This document shows positions 31,013-38,531 of a DNA stretch of 40,262 nucleotides, piece by piece. Position numbers and translations under genes: made by a program. Source of the stretch: Cellulomonas fimi (GTDB lineage: Bacteria > Actinomycetota > Actinomycetes > Actinomycetales > Cellulomonadaceae); the NCBI RefSeq assembly GCF_028527925.1, contig NZ_JAPESW010000033.1, positions 1 to 40,262 of the forward strand, in the 5' to 3' direction. The notes below the pieces were generated by a model. The model was not told the origin of the DNA, searched no databases, and saw only the letters and a list, made by a program, of their open reading frames with translations. Within the stretch, counting starts at the first letter, position 1; every line of letters begins with the position of its first letter.

Positions 31013-31243
31013 TCAGCCGTCCGCCGAGGGGCGTTCGACCAGGTACGGGCGGCCGTCGTGGCCGGTGACGCGCTCGAACGACTGCCGCATCTCGACCTCC
31101 CGGGCGCGCTCGTCCTCGCTGAGGGCGCGGCCGTGGCCGTCCGGCGAGCCGACCGAGGGCGGGCCGACGAAGCGCAGGAAGAACAGCGTCACGTGGTTGT
31201 TCAGCGCGTCGAACCGGTCGGCGAAGCCCATCGTGGAGTCCAT
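31013..31243 (-). CDS. Hypothetical protein divergent from marR
   Basis: A 76-residue protein starting MDSTMGFADRFDALNNHVTL. The first 28 residues form an amphipathic to hydrophobic helix (NHVTLFFLRFVGPPSVG); the rest is charged. No family was recognised. It is divergent from the MarR gene, with only 46 bases between start codons, and the palindrome TTCGTGCACGAA lies in that gap. The MarR protein therefore probably controls this gene as well as itself. No clear ribosome-binding site is seen; translation from a leaderless or short-leader transcript is possible. ATG at 31231 (MGFADRF) is an alternative start. Confidence 0.6.
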   Translation of the reverse strand: MDSTMGFADRFDALNNHVTLFFLRFVGPPSVGSPDGHGRALSEDERAREVEMRQSFERVTGHDGRPYLVERPSADG

Positions 31244-31257
31244 TCGTGCGCGGATGA

Positions 31258-31283
31258 TTCGTGCACGAACTTATCACTAGGAT
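31258..31283. promoter_or_regulatory. marR operator palindrome and leaderless promoter
   Basis: TTCGTGCACGAA (31258-31269) is a 12-base perfect palindrome; the half ATTCGTGC also occurs at 31242-31249. TAGGAT (31278-31283) is a good -10 only six bases before the marR ATG at 31290, so the transcript should start at or next to the start codon (leaderless). The palindrome lies between -35 and -10, a place where MarR binding would block transcription. Confidence 0.6.
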
Positions 31284-31289
31284 GCTCGC

Positions 31290-31778
31290 ATGCCGACCAC
31301 CGTGACCGACGCCTCGGACACCGACCCCCTCGCCCTGGAGGCGCAGCTCTGCCTCGCCACGTCCGCCGCCGCCCGGGCGCTCGTCGGCGTCTACCGGTCG
31401 CTGCTCGAGCCGCTCGGTCTCACGCACCCGCAGTACCTGGCGATGCTCGCGCTCTGGCAGCACGGCGACCTCTCGCTCAAGCAGCTCGCCGCCGTCCTGC
31501 AGCTCGAGCCCGCGACCACGTCCCCGCTGGTCAAGCGGCTGGAGTCGCTGGGCCTGGTGACGAAGACGCGCGCGGGCGGCGACGAGCGCCAGCTCGTCAT
31601 CGCGCTCACCGACGAGGGCCGGGCGATGCGGGCCGACGCCGTGGGCATCCCCGCCGCGATGGTCGACCGCCTCGGGCTGACCCGGGAGTCGATCGACGAG
31701 ATCCGCGTCGGCATGGAGACCCTCCTCGCCGCCTGCCACCGCGCGTCGTCACCCGAGGCCTTCGCTACGACTCCGTAG
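31290..31778 (+). CDS. MarR-family transcriptional regulator
   Basis: A 162-residue winged-helix regulator of normal MarR length. Helices flank the DNA-binding region GDLSLKQLAAVLQLEPATTSPLVKRLESLGLVTKTR, and the wing is GGDERQLVIALTDEGR, the classic MarR wing with a basic-acidic pair. MarR dimers usually repress a divergent or following gene and let go when a phenolic or oxidising ligand binds. Likely targets are itself and the gene at 31013-31243. There is no Shine-Dalgarno, and the -10 position predicts leaderless translation. Its stop codon lies inside the operator of the next operon. Confidence 0.9.
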   Translation: MPTTVTDASDTDPLALEAQLCLATSAAARALVGVYRSLLEPLGLTHPQYLAMLALWQHGDLSLKQLAAVLQLEPATTSPLVKRLESLGLVTKTRAGGDERQLVIALTDEGRAMRADAVGIPAAMVDRLGLTRESIDEIRVGMETLLAACHRASSPEAFATTP

Positions 31779-31786
31779 CGTATCCT
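31763..31786. promoter_or_regulatory. Probable TetR operator and leaderless promoter of the redox operon
   Basis: CGCTACG (31763-31769) and CGTAGCG (31774-31780) are a perfect inverted repeat with a four-base centre, 18 bases in all, directly abutting the -10 TATCCT (31781-31786). The ATG at 31793 follows six bases later, so the message is predicted leaderless. The repeat overlaps the marR stop codon. The third gene of this operon encodes a TetR protein, the obvious candidate binder. Confidence 0.65.
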
Positions 31787-31792
31787 GGGCCC

Positions 31793-32296
31793 ATGACCAC
31801 GCCCGCACCCCGTGCCGTCGAGCGCGTACGCCCGCCCGCGGCCCCGTTCGACCTGTGGAACCGCTCGGTGCGATGGATGCTCTCGTCGCCCCGACGGTCA
31901 CGGCGCATCGGCGCGCACCTCCTGATCCTGCACGTGCGGGGTCGCCGCACCGGACGCGTGATCGACGTCCCGGTCGCCTACCGCCCGCAGCCCGACGGAC
32001 GGCTGCTCGTCCTGACCAGCTCGACGTGGCGGCTCAACCTCCGCGACCGCACCGACGTCGAGGTCACGCTGCGCGGGGTCCGGCGCCCGGCCGCCGCGGA
32101 GCTCGTCGAGGAGCCGACCGCGGTCGCCGCGGTGTACGCCCGGCTGATCGACGAGGTCGGTCCCCGCCGCGCCGTGCGACAGCTCGGCGTCCGCGTCAAC
32201 GTGGGCCGCACCCCCACCCGGGACGAGCTCGTCGAGGCCGTCGTGCGCGACCACCTGGCCGTCGTCCTCCTGCGCGTCGAGGACCCGGGCTCATGA
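31793..32296 (+). CDS. Nitroreductase/F420H2-dependent (DDN-type) family protein
   Basis: A 167-residue protein of the split beta-barrel flavin/F420 type. The segment GAHLLILHVRGRRTGRVIDVPVAYRPQPDGRLLVLTS matches the DDN-like core (hxxRGRRSGxxRxxPL...). That is followed by WRLNLRDRTDVEVTL, equivalent to the WxxNLxAxPxVxV motif of F420-dependent quinone reductases. Members reduce quinones or enones using F420H2 from actinobacterial cells. It is the first gene of a three-gene operon, coupled by ATGA overlap to the NmrA-like gene. Cofactor choice is inferred. The predicted leaderless start is discussed with the promoter. Confidence 0.75.
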   Translation: MTTPAPRAVERVRPPAAPFDLWNRSVRWMLSSPRRSRRIGAHLLILHVRGRRTGRVIDVPVAYRPQPDGRLLVLTSSTWRLNLRDRTDVEVTLRGVRRPAAAELVEEPTAVAAVYARLIDEVGPRRAVRQLGVRVNVGRTPTRDELVEAVVRDHLAVVLLRVEDPGS

Positions 32297-33153
32297 CCGC
32301 GCCCGTGCTCGTCGTGGGCGCCGGCGGCAACGTCGGCGGCGCGGTCGTGCGCTCGCTCACGCGCGACGGCGTGCCCGTCCGCGCGGCCGCGACCGACCCG
32401 CGGCGGCTCACCACGCCTCCGGGGGTCGAGACCGTCCGCCTCGACCTGCTCGACCCGTCGACCTTCGCGCCCGCGGTGCGCGGCGCAGGCGCGCTGTTCC
32501 TCGTCCGCCCGCCCGCGATCGCCCGCGTCGGCCCGACGTTGAACGCCCTGCTCGACATCGCGGCCGAGGAAGGCGTGGACCACGTCGTGTTCTCCTCCGT
32601 GACGGGCGCCGACCGCAACCGCGTCGTGCCGCACCACCGCGTCGAGACCCACCTGCAGGCGTCCGGGCTCCCCTGGACGATCCTGCGGCCCGGGTTCTTC
32701 GCGCAGAACCTCGCCGACGCCTACCGCGACGACATCGTCGCCGACAGCCGCATCCTGCTGCCCGCGGCCGACGGCACCGCGGCGTTCGTCGACGTGCGCG
32801 ACGTGGGCGACGTCGTGGCGGTCGTCCTCGCCGATCCCGACGCGCACCGCGGCGCCGGCTACGTGCTGACCGGCCCGCGGGCGCTCGGCTTCGACGAGGT
32901 CGCCGCGATCCTCACGCGCGAGCTCGGACGGCCCGTCACGTACGAGCCGACGAGCGCTCTGCGCTACCTGCGGCACGTCCGCCGCCAGGGCAGGCCGTTC
33001 GCCCAGGCCGTCGTCCAGACCGTGCTGCACACCGGTCTGCGCCGCGGCCAGGCCGAGACGGTCGACCCCACGCTCGAGCGCCTGCTGGGGCGCCCCGGCC
33101 GCACGCTCGAGCAGTACGTGCACGACCACCGCGACGTGTGGGCGCCGCGGTGA
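32293..33153 (+). CDS. NmrA-like NAD(P)-binding protein
   Basis: A 286-residue atypical SDR. The nucleotide motif VLVVGAGGNVGGAVVRSL is at the N-terminus. It is followed by VRLDLLDPSTF, HVVFSSVTGADRN and the HHRVETHLQASGLPWTILRPGFFAQN segment typical of NmrA/YtfG-type proteins. The usual Tyr-x3-Lys is replaced by HHRVE, as in this family, so it may be a redox sensor or a quinone oxidoreductase. It is coupled to the genes before (ATGA) and after (GTGA). Together with the DDN-type protein and a TetR repressor it forms a small quinone/electrophile-response unit. Substrate unknown. Confidence 0.85.
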   Translation: MTAPVLVVGAGGNVGGAVVRSLTRDGVPVRAAATDPRRLTTPPGVETVRLDLLDPSTFAPAVRGAGALFLVRPPAIARVGPTLNALLDIAAEEGVDHVVFSSVTGADRNRVVPHHRVETHLQASGLPWTILRPGFFAQNLADAYRDDIVADSRILLPAADGTAAFVDVRDVGDVVAVVLADPDAHRGAGYVLTGPRALGFDEVAAILTRELGRPVTYEPTSALRYLRHVRRQGRPFAQAVVQTVLHTGLRRGQAETVDPTLERLLGRPGRTLEQYVHDHRDVWAPR

Positions 33154-33734
33154 CGCCGGACCAGCCCGTCCGCCAGGACCCGCGGGTCGCCCGCTCGCGC
33201 GCACGCGTCCTCGCCGGCACGGTCGAGCTCCTGATCGAGCGCGGCATCGCGGGCACGACCATCGACGCCGTCGCCGAGCACACCGGCGTCGCGAAGACGA
33301 CCATCTACCGGCAGTGGGCCGACCAGCCGTCCCTCGTCCTCGACGCGTTCGGCTCGCTGCTCGACGCACCCGCACCCCCCGACACCGGATCCCTCCGCGA
33401 CGACCTGCGGGTCCTGCTGACGGGGTTGGCGGCCGCGCTCACCGTCAGCCCCGCCGCGCGGCTGATGCCCGCCCTGATCGACGCCGCAGAGCGTGACGCC
33501 CGCTTCGCCGAGCTGCACCGCCGGGAGGCGGCGACGCGGCACGCGCCCGTGCTCACGGTCGTCCGGCGGGGGATCGCACGCGGCGAGCTGCCGGCGGGGA
33601 CCGACCCCGCGCTCGTCGTCGACCTGGTGACCGGCCCGCTGTTCCACCGTCGCTGGGTCACGGGTGGACGCATCGACGACGCCTTCGTGAGCGCGGTCGT
33701 CGACGCCGCGCTGGCCGCACCCGTGGACGTCTGA
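33150..33734 (+). CDS. TetR-family transcriptional regulator
   Basis: A 194-residue TetR protein. The N-terminal helix-turn-helix is clear: VLAGTVELLIERGIAGTTIDAVAEHTGVAKTTIYRQWADQ. The C-terminal helical domain (TLRDDLRVLLTGLAAAL-like, LVVDLVTGPLFHRRW) is of the TetR_C type that binds small hydrophobic ligands. GTG 33150 overlaps the stop of the NmrA-like gene (GTGA); GTG 33138 is open but further from typical. As third gene of the operon it most likely autoregulates through the CGCTACG/CGTAGCG palindrome at 31763-31780. Confidence 0.9.
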   Translation: MTPDQPVRQDPRVARSRARVLAGTVELLIERGIAGTTIDAVAEHTGVAKTTIYRQWADQPSLVLDAFGSLLDAPAPPDTGSLRDDLRVLLTGLAAALTVSPAARLMPALIDAAERDARFAELHRREAATRHAPVLTVVRRGIARGELPAGTDPALVVDLVTGPLFHRRWVTGGRIDDAFVSAVVDAALAAPVDV

Positions 33735-33754
33735 CCGTCCGGGACCTCGCGGAC

Positions 33755-33789
33755 GCGGTGCGGCGCCGGGCACGCCGACGCCGCACCGC
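33755..33789. terminator. Bidirectional hairpin terminator
   Basis: GCGGTGCGGCG (33755-33765) pairs perfectly with CGCCGCACCGC (33779-33789) around a 13-base loop. It lies between the converging TetR gene (stop 33734) and the FBP-domain gene (stop 33796), so it probably ends both transcripts. Confidence 0.7.
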
Positions 33790-33795
33790 CTCGCG

Positions 33796-34287
33796 TCAGG
33801 ACCCGCGCAGCACCTCGCGGACGAACCGCGCGGAGTGCTCGCGCAGCGTCTCGATGCGCCGCTGCACGACACCCGCCGGGTCCTGGCCCGCCTCGACGAG
33901 CGTCGGCTTGCGGCGCACGTTCTGCGAGCACGCGAAGTCCGTGCACACGAGCGTGCCGAGGGTGTCGCCGTTGCGACCGGCCGCGCCGGCCCGGCGGGCG
34001 ACGTACATCGACACGTCGTCGGTCGCGTAGACGTCCTCGCACCACGCGCACACGGCACGACGGCGCGACGCGACCTCGGGGGCACGCAGGGCCACGCCGA
34101 CCAGCCGGTCGTCGACGGGCACGACCACGTAGGAGCGCAGCGGCGCCTTGCGGTCGATCCACCCCAGGTAGTCGAGGCGGTCCCAGCGCAGGTCGGCCAG
34201 GTCGGACGGGAGGGTGAGCTGCTGCGCCTCGCGGCGCGAGCAGTTCACGAAGGACGTGCGGATCTGCTGTTCGGTCAGGGGAAGCAT
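33796..34287 (-). CDS. FBP-domain protein (EF-G-binding, treble-clef zinc finger)
   Basis: A 163-residue protein of the FBP family, related to the fusidic-acid resistance proteins FusB/FusC that bind elongation factor G. The N-terminal helices (LTEQQIRTSFVNCSRREAQQL) and the middle strand LDYLGWIDRKAPLRSYVVV match the family. The C-terminal zinc finger has CAWC and CTDFAC as its Cys pairs, followed by NVRRKPT. In Staphylococcus such proteins rescue stalled EF-G-ribosome complexes. In actinobacteria their role is not settled, and resistance should not be assumed. Stand-alone gene ending at a shared terminator. Confidence 0.85.
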   Translation of the reverse strand: MLPLTEQQIRTSFVNCSRREAQQLTLPSDLADLRWDRLDYLGWIDRKAPLRSYVVVPVDDRLVGVALRAPEVASRRRAVCAWCEDVYATDDVSMYVARRAGAAGRNGDTLGTLVCTDFACSQNVRRKPTLVEAGQDPAGVVQRRIETLREHSARFVREVLRGS

Positions 34288-34626
34288 GGGTCTCGGCTCT
34301 CGTGCGGCAGGAACCGTCGCCGGACCATCGAGGGCCGGGGACGGTACGGGTCAGGGAGACGGCCCGCCGGGGTGCACCGAGAGACCCGCGCGGACCGGGT
34401 CCGGACGGGTCGTCGCCGTGAGGCGTCAGGCGTGCGGGGCGGGCGTCGGGCCCGCGCCTGAGGAGGCCAGGACGGCCGCCTCGCTTCCCTGCTGCATCGA
34501 GATGCACTCCGTGCTCGCGGTCGCGGGCTGGTCCCACGACGCAGATCGCCGTCCATGGTGCACCCGGACGCTCGCACGACCAAACACAGCGAGGTCGAGA
34601 ACCCCGTGAGGTCCCGTCAGCCGACC
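34288..34626. other. Intergenic region without a supported gene
   Basis: The 339 bases between the FBP gene start and the EamA stop hold no convincing gene. The visible signals are a short palindrome TGCATCGAGATGCA (34493-34506) and a 23-codon minus-strand frame (34426-34497, MQQGSEAAVLASSGAGPTPAPHA) without a clear ribosome-binding site. The promoter of the FBP gene should lie in the first 100 bases. Confidence 0.5.
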
Positions 34627-35610
34627 TCAGGCCGACCGCGTGCCGAGCGCGTCACGCGGCGCGGCGTCGACGACCGGCGCCCGCTTCGCCCGCTGCGCCA
34701 CCACCACGCCGAGCACGACCAGCACCCCACCGACCGGCTCGTACCAGTGCACCCGCTCGCCCAGGACGAGCGCGCCCAGCACCACCCCGACGAGCGGGGT
34801 GAGGTACGTGACCGTCGACGCGCGCTGCGCGCCCCACGCGTCGACGATCCGGTTGAACCACACGTACGCCGCGCCGGTGCCCAGCGCGCCGAGCGCGACC
34901 ATCGCGCCGACCAGCGACCACGACACGTCGAGCGTGCCCAGCGCGCTCGCCGGCACTACGAACGGCGACGCGGCCAGCACCATGAGCGCCCCGGCGCCGA
35001 TCTGCCCCGCCGCGACCGACTCGGGCGGCAGGCCCAGCGGCGTGACGAACCGGCGCAGGTAGGTCGTGCCGATCCCGTAGCTCGCCGTCGCCCCGAGGCA
35101 TGCCAGCACGGCCGGGACGCTCGCGGACACGCCACCCGCGCGCCAGGTCCACGGCGCGACGACCACCACCACGCCGACGATGCCGACGAGCAGGCCGACG
35201 CGCTGCCGGGCGACCAGCCGCTCGGTGGGCAGCAGCGCCGCCGCCCATGCGGCGGTCATGAGCGGCGTCGTCGCGTTGAGGATGCTCTCGAGCCCCGACG
35301 TCAGGTGCAGCCCGGCCCACGAGAAGAGCAGGAACGGCACGACGCACAGGACGACGCCGAGGACCGCGAGGTGCCCCCACGTCCGCGCACCGCGCGGCCA
35401 GCGCCGCCGCAGCACGAGCATCGCGACGAGCAGCGCGGCCGCCCCCAGCGTCAGCCGCGCCAGCACGACCTGCGCCGGACTCAGCCCCTCGTCGAGCCCC
35501 ACCTTGATGAACAGGAAGCTCGCGCCCCACACCAGGGCGGCGGCGAGGTAGTAGACGACGATCGTCCGGTCCCGGGTCACGTGCACCACCGTGGCCGAGA
35601 CCTCTGACAT
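34627..35610 (-). CDS. EamA-family (DMT) transporter
   Basis: A 327-residue membrane protein with ten predicted helices, two EamA repeats and no signal peptide. The first repeat has YYLAAALVWGASFLFIKVGL and LARLTLGAAALLVAM. The second ends with VTYLTPLVGVVLGALVLGERV, the conserved last hairpin of the family. EamA proteins export amino acids, purines or metabolites. The gene is divergent from a LysR gene, the usual arrangement in which the LysR protein activates an exporter in response to its substrate. The two starts are only 41 bases apart. Substrate unknown. Confidence 0.9.
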   Translation of the reverse strand: MSEVSATVVHVTRDRTIVVYYLAAALVWGASFLFIKVGLDEGLSPAQVVLARLTLGAAALLVAMLVLRRRWPRGARTWGHLAVLGVVLCVVPFLLFSWAGLHLTSGLESILNATTPLMTAAWAAALLPTERLVARQRVGLLVGIVGVVVVVAPWTWRAGGVSASVPAVLACLGATASYGIGTTYLRRFVTPLGLPPESVAAGQIGAGALMVLAASPFVVPASALGTLDVSWSLVGAMVALGALGTGAAYVWFNRIVDAWGAQRASTVTYLTPLVGVVLGALVLGERVHWYEPVGGVLVVLGVVVAQRAKRAPVVDAAPRDALGTRSA

Positions 35611-35645
35611 GAGGCAAACGCATCTGGTTCATGCCGCGATACGGT
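35608..35645. promoter_or_regulatory. Divergent EamA/LysR promoter region
   Basis: CATGA (35608-35612) and TCATG (35629-35633) form an inverted repeat across the tiny gap, a possible LysR box. TACGGT (35640-35645), six bases before the ATG at 35652, is a plausible -10 for a leaderless lysR message. The repeat includes the EamA start codon, so binding would directly cover that promoter. Confidence 0.4.
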
Positions 35646-35651
35646 CAGTTC

Positions 35652-36551
35652 ATGCCCACGCTCGTGCAGCTCCGGGTCCTCGTCGCTGTGGTCGACCGCT
35701 CGTCGTTCACCGAGGCCGCCGCGACCCTCGACGTCAGCCAGTCCGCCGTCTCGCACGCGGTCGCCGCGCTCGAGCAGGAGGCCGGCGGCCGGCTCGTCGA
35801 GCGCACGACGCCGGTCGTGACGACAGCGCTCGGCGCCCGCCTGCTCCCCCACGCGCGCGCCGCGATCGCGTCCGCCGACGCGTTCACGGCCGAGCACGCC
35901 TCGGCGCGGTCGGCCGGGACCGTCCGGCTCGCCGCCGTGCCGACGGTCTGCCAGGGCCTCATGCCGTCGCTCCTGCGGACGTGGGGCGACCGTCTGCCGC
36001 TCGTCCACGTGCGCGTGTTCGAGGGCGACGACGACGAGCTCGCGGACTGGCTCGAGGGCGGCATCGTCGACGCCGCGGTGCTCGTCGACCCGGACCCGGC
36101 GCCGGACGGTGCCCGGCTCGTCGCCCGCGACGACTTCCGTGCCGTCGTCCGCACCGACCACCCGCTCGTCGACGCCGGTCCGATCCCGCTGGCGGAGCTC
36201 GTCGACGACGGCCTGCTCGTGTCCGGGGGCGGGTGCGAGGCCCAGGTCCGACGCCTGCACCGCACCGCCGACCTGCCGTTCTCCCCCGGACAGCGCGTGC
36301 GCGAGCTGGCGACGATGCTCCGCATGGTCGACGAGGGCATCGGGGTGTCCGTCATGCCCAGCCTCGGCGGCGGCCTGCTCCCCGACGGCGTCGTCATGGC
36401 CCCGCTCGCGCCCACGCTGACGCGCGACCTCGTGCTCACCGGCCCGACGACCCGCCCGTGGCACCCGCTCGTCCGCGCTCTCGTCGCGGCGACCGACGAG
36501 CACCCGCTCGACGCGACGAGCGAGGCCGTCCCCGCCCTGGCCGGACGCTGA
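35652..36551 (+). CDS. LysR-family transcriptional regulator
   Basis: A 299-residue LysR-type regulator. The N-terminal winged helix is QLRVLVAVVDRSSFTEAAATLDVSQSAVSHAVAALEQEAGG, followed by the linker helix and a periplasmic-binding-like effector domain starting VRLAAVPTVCQGLMPSLLR. Start 35652 (MPTLVQLRVLV) matches the family's usual start; the earlier ATG at 35631 would add seven residues. It is divergent from the EamA transporter and probably controls it. The next gene, a GMC oxidoreductase, has its own promoter and need not be a target. Confidence 0.9.
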   Translation: MPTLVQLRVLVAVVDRSSFTEAAATLDVSQSAVSHAVAALEQEAGGRLVERTTPVVTTALGARLLPHARAAIASADAFTAEHASARSAGTVRLAAVPTVCQGLMPSLLRTWGDRLPLVHVRVFEGDDDELADWLEGGIVDAAVLVDPDPAPDGARLVARDDFRAVVRTDHPLVDAGPIPLAELVDDGLLVSGGGCEAQVRRLHRTADLPFSPGQRVRELATMLRMVDEGIGVSVMPSLGGGLLPDGVVMAPLAPTLTRDLVLTGPTTRPWHPLVRALVAATDEHPLDATSEAVPALAGR

Positions 36552-36576
36552 CCCCGGCCCGACGTCGGCGGCGTCC

Positions 36577-36582
36577 TATCAT
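36577..36582 (+). promoter_or_regulatory. -10 box TATCAT for the GMC oxidoreductase gene
   Basis: TATCAT stands out in a GC-rich 77-base gap and is 46 bases before the ATG at 36629. No clear -35 is visible. It would give a leader of about 40 bases with the GGAGG site near its end. Confidence 0.4.
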
Positions 36583-36628
36583 CACGACGTCCGCGACTGA
36601 CGCGGGCGAGGCGTGCCGGAGGTCGACG

Positions 36629-38350
36629 ATGACGTCTGCGGGGAGCGACGCGCGCCCGCACGTCGTCGTCGTGGGATCCGGGTTCGGCGGGTCGGTCGCG
36701 GCGCTGCGGCTCTCCGAGAAGGGGTACCGCGTCACCGTCCTGGAGGCCGGCCGGCGGTTCACGCCGCAGACGCTGCCGCGGACCTCGTGGGACGTGCGCC
36801 GGTTCCTGTGGGCACCGCGCCTCGGCTGCCACGGCATCCAGCGCATCCACGTGCTGCCCGACGTCGTCGTCCTCGCCGGGGCGGGTGTCGGCGGCGGGTC
36901 GCTCGTCTACGCGAACACGCTCTACGAGCCCGAGTCCGCCGCGTTCTGGGACGACCCGCAGTGGGCCGGGATCACCGACTGGCGCGACGAGCTCGCCCCG
37001 CACTACGACCAGGCGCGGCGGATGCTCGGGGTCGTCGACAACCCGACGGTCACGCCCGCGGACCGGGTGGTCCTGGCGGCGGCACGCGACCTGGGCGTGG
37101 CGTCGTCGTTCCGGCCGGCGCCCGTCGGCGTCGTGTTCGGGCCGCCGGGGGCGCCGGTAGCGGACCCGTTCTTCGGCGGCGTCGGGCCCGAGCGCCGCGG
37201 CTGCCTCGAGTGCGGCGAGTGCATGACGGGGTGCCGGCACGGGGCCAAGAACACGCTCGAGACGAACTACCTGTGGCTCGCCGAGCAGGCCGGCGCGCGG
37301 ATCGTCCCGGACACGACGGTCACGTCGCTCTCACCGCTGCCGGGCGGCGGGTGGACCGTCTCGACGCTGCCGACCAGGCGTCGTGGGCCCGTCCGTCGGC
37401 TGGTCGCCGACCAGGTCGTCGTCGCCGCCGGAGCGTGGGGCACGCAGTCGCTGCTGCACCGCCTCAAGGCCGACGGGACGCTGCCGCGCCTGTCCGACCG
37501 GCTCGGCGCACTGACCCGCACCAACTCCGAGTCGCTCGGCGGCGCGGCTCGACGCATGCGTGGCTGGCGGCGGCGCGAGCCGCTCAACAGCGGCGTCGCC
37601 ATCACGTCGTCCGTCTGGCTCGACGAGCACACCCACCTGGAACCGGTCCGGTACGGGCGCGGGTCGAACCTCATGGGGCTCCTCGCGACGGTGCTCACCG
37701 ACGGCGGCGGACGCGTCCCGCGGCCCGTGCGGTGGCTCGGTCAGGTCGCGCGGCACCCGGCGCGCGCCGCGTCCGTCCTCACCGGCCTCGGGTCGTGGTC
37801 GCAGCGCACCGTCATCGGGCTCGTCATGCAGACCGGCGACGCGTCGATCACCGTCTCCCCGCGCCGCACCCGGCTCGGTCGTTGGCGGCTCACGTCGACG
37901 CCCGGCGACGGCGAGCCCAACCCGACGTGGATCCCGCAGGCCAACGCCGCCTACCGGCGCATGGCCGCGCACGTCGACGGCGGCGCGTTCAGCAGCCTCG
38001 GCGAGATCGTCGACGTGCCGATGACCGCGCACTTCATCGGCGGCTGCACCATCGGCACGACCGCCGCGGACGGCGTCGTCGACCCCTACCACCGCGTCTT
38101 CGGCTACGACGGGCTGCACGTCCTCGACGGCTCGACGATCTCCGCGAACCTCGGCGTCAACCCGTCCCTCACCATCACCGCCCAGGCCGAGCGCGCGTGC
38201 GCGCTGTGGCCGAACGCCGGCGACCCCGACCCGCGCCCCCCGCTCGGCGAGGCATACGTGCGCGTCGCGCCGGTCGCCCCGCGAGCGCCCGTCGTGCCTT
38301 CGGGAGCCCGCGCCGCCCTCCGCCTGACGGTCGTCCGCCCCGCGTCGTAG
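36629..38350 (+). CDS. GMC-type FAD oxidoreductase, cholesterol-oxidase-like
   Basis: A 573-residue flavoenzyme. The FAD motif HVVVVGSGFGGSVAALRL is at residues 11-28, with E39 at the end of the second strand, and GAGVGGGSLVYAN near 84-96. Four cysteines in CLECGECMTGC (192-202) form the ferredoxin-like spacing seen in the ChoD branch of cholesterol oxidases. C-terminal landmarks are HFIGGCTIG with the catalytic His, and DGSTISANLGVNPSLTI with the conserved Asn-Pro. There is no signal peptide, so it is cytosolic. ChoD-like proteins oxidise 3-beta-hydroxysteroids or other alcohols. No steroid catabolism genes are nearby, so the substrate may differ. GGAGG precedes ATG 36629. Confidence 0.87.
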   Translation: MTSAGSDARPHVVVVGSGFGGSVAALRLSEKGYRVTVLEAGRRFTPQTLPRTSWDVRRFLWAPRLGCHGIQRIHVLPDVVVLAGAGVGGGSLVYANTLYEPESAAFWDDPQWAGITDWRDELAPHYDQARRMLGVVDNPTVTPADRVVLAAARDLGVASSFRPAPVGVVFGPPGAPVADPFFGGVGPERRGCLECGECMTGCRHGAKNTLETNYLWLAEQAGARIVPDTTVTSLSPLPGGGWTVSTLPTRRRGPVRRLVADQVVVAAGAWGTQSLLHRLKADGTLPRLSDRLGALTRTNSESLGGAARRMRGWRRREPLNSGVAITSSVWLDEHTHLEPVRYGRGSNLMGLLATVLTDGGGRVPRPVRWLGQVARHPARAASVLTGLGSWSQRTVIGLVMQTGDASITVSPRRTRLGRWRLTSTPGDGEPNPTWIPQANAAYRRMAAHVDGGAFSSLGEIVDVPMTAHFIGGCTIGTTAADGVVDPYHRVFGYDGLHVLDGSTISANLGVNPSLTITAQAERACALWPNAGDPDPRPPLGEAYVRVAPVAPRAPVVPSGARAALRLTVVRPAS

Positions 38351-38531
38351 CGGCTCGGCCGGGACGGCGCGACCCCGCCGGGCGTCGGGCGCGCTCCAGC
38401 GAGGTGGTCGCGTCAGAGTCCCGTCGTGCTCACGCCGTACTCGGCCTGCTGGGCGGTAGGTCCTGACCGCGGGTGAAACCCGTCCCGAACCCCCGAGCAG
38501 ACCCCGGACCGGCCGCCGACGTCGTCGGCCG

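Noticed and set aside
33796..34287. FBP-domain gene as a fusidic-acid resistance determinant
   Set aside because: Only family membership is visible. Actinobacterial FBP-domain proteins are widespread and there is no sign of a mobile resistance element here.
34426..34497. 23-codon minus-strand frame that could encode a small peptide
   Set aside because: No convincing ribosome-binding site, low-complexity Ala/Pro composition and no partner genes for a modified peptide.
38413..38531. Minus-strand frame ending AEYGVSTTGL and a hairpin CGGGTGAAACCCG resembling part of a structured RNA
   Set aside because: No start codon or ribosome-binding site is near. The resemblance to 5S rRNA or a riboswitch covers only a few bases, and no downstream gene has the right orientation.
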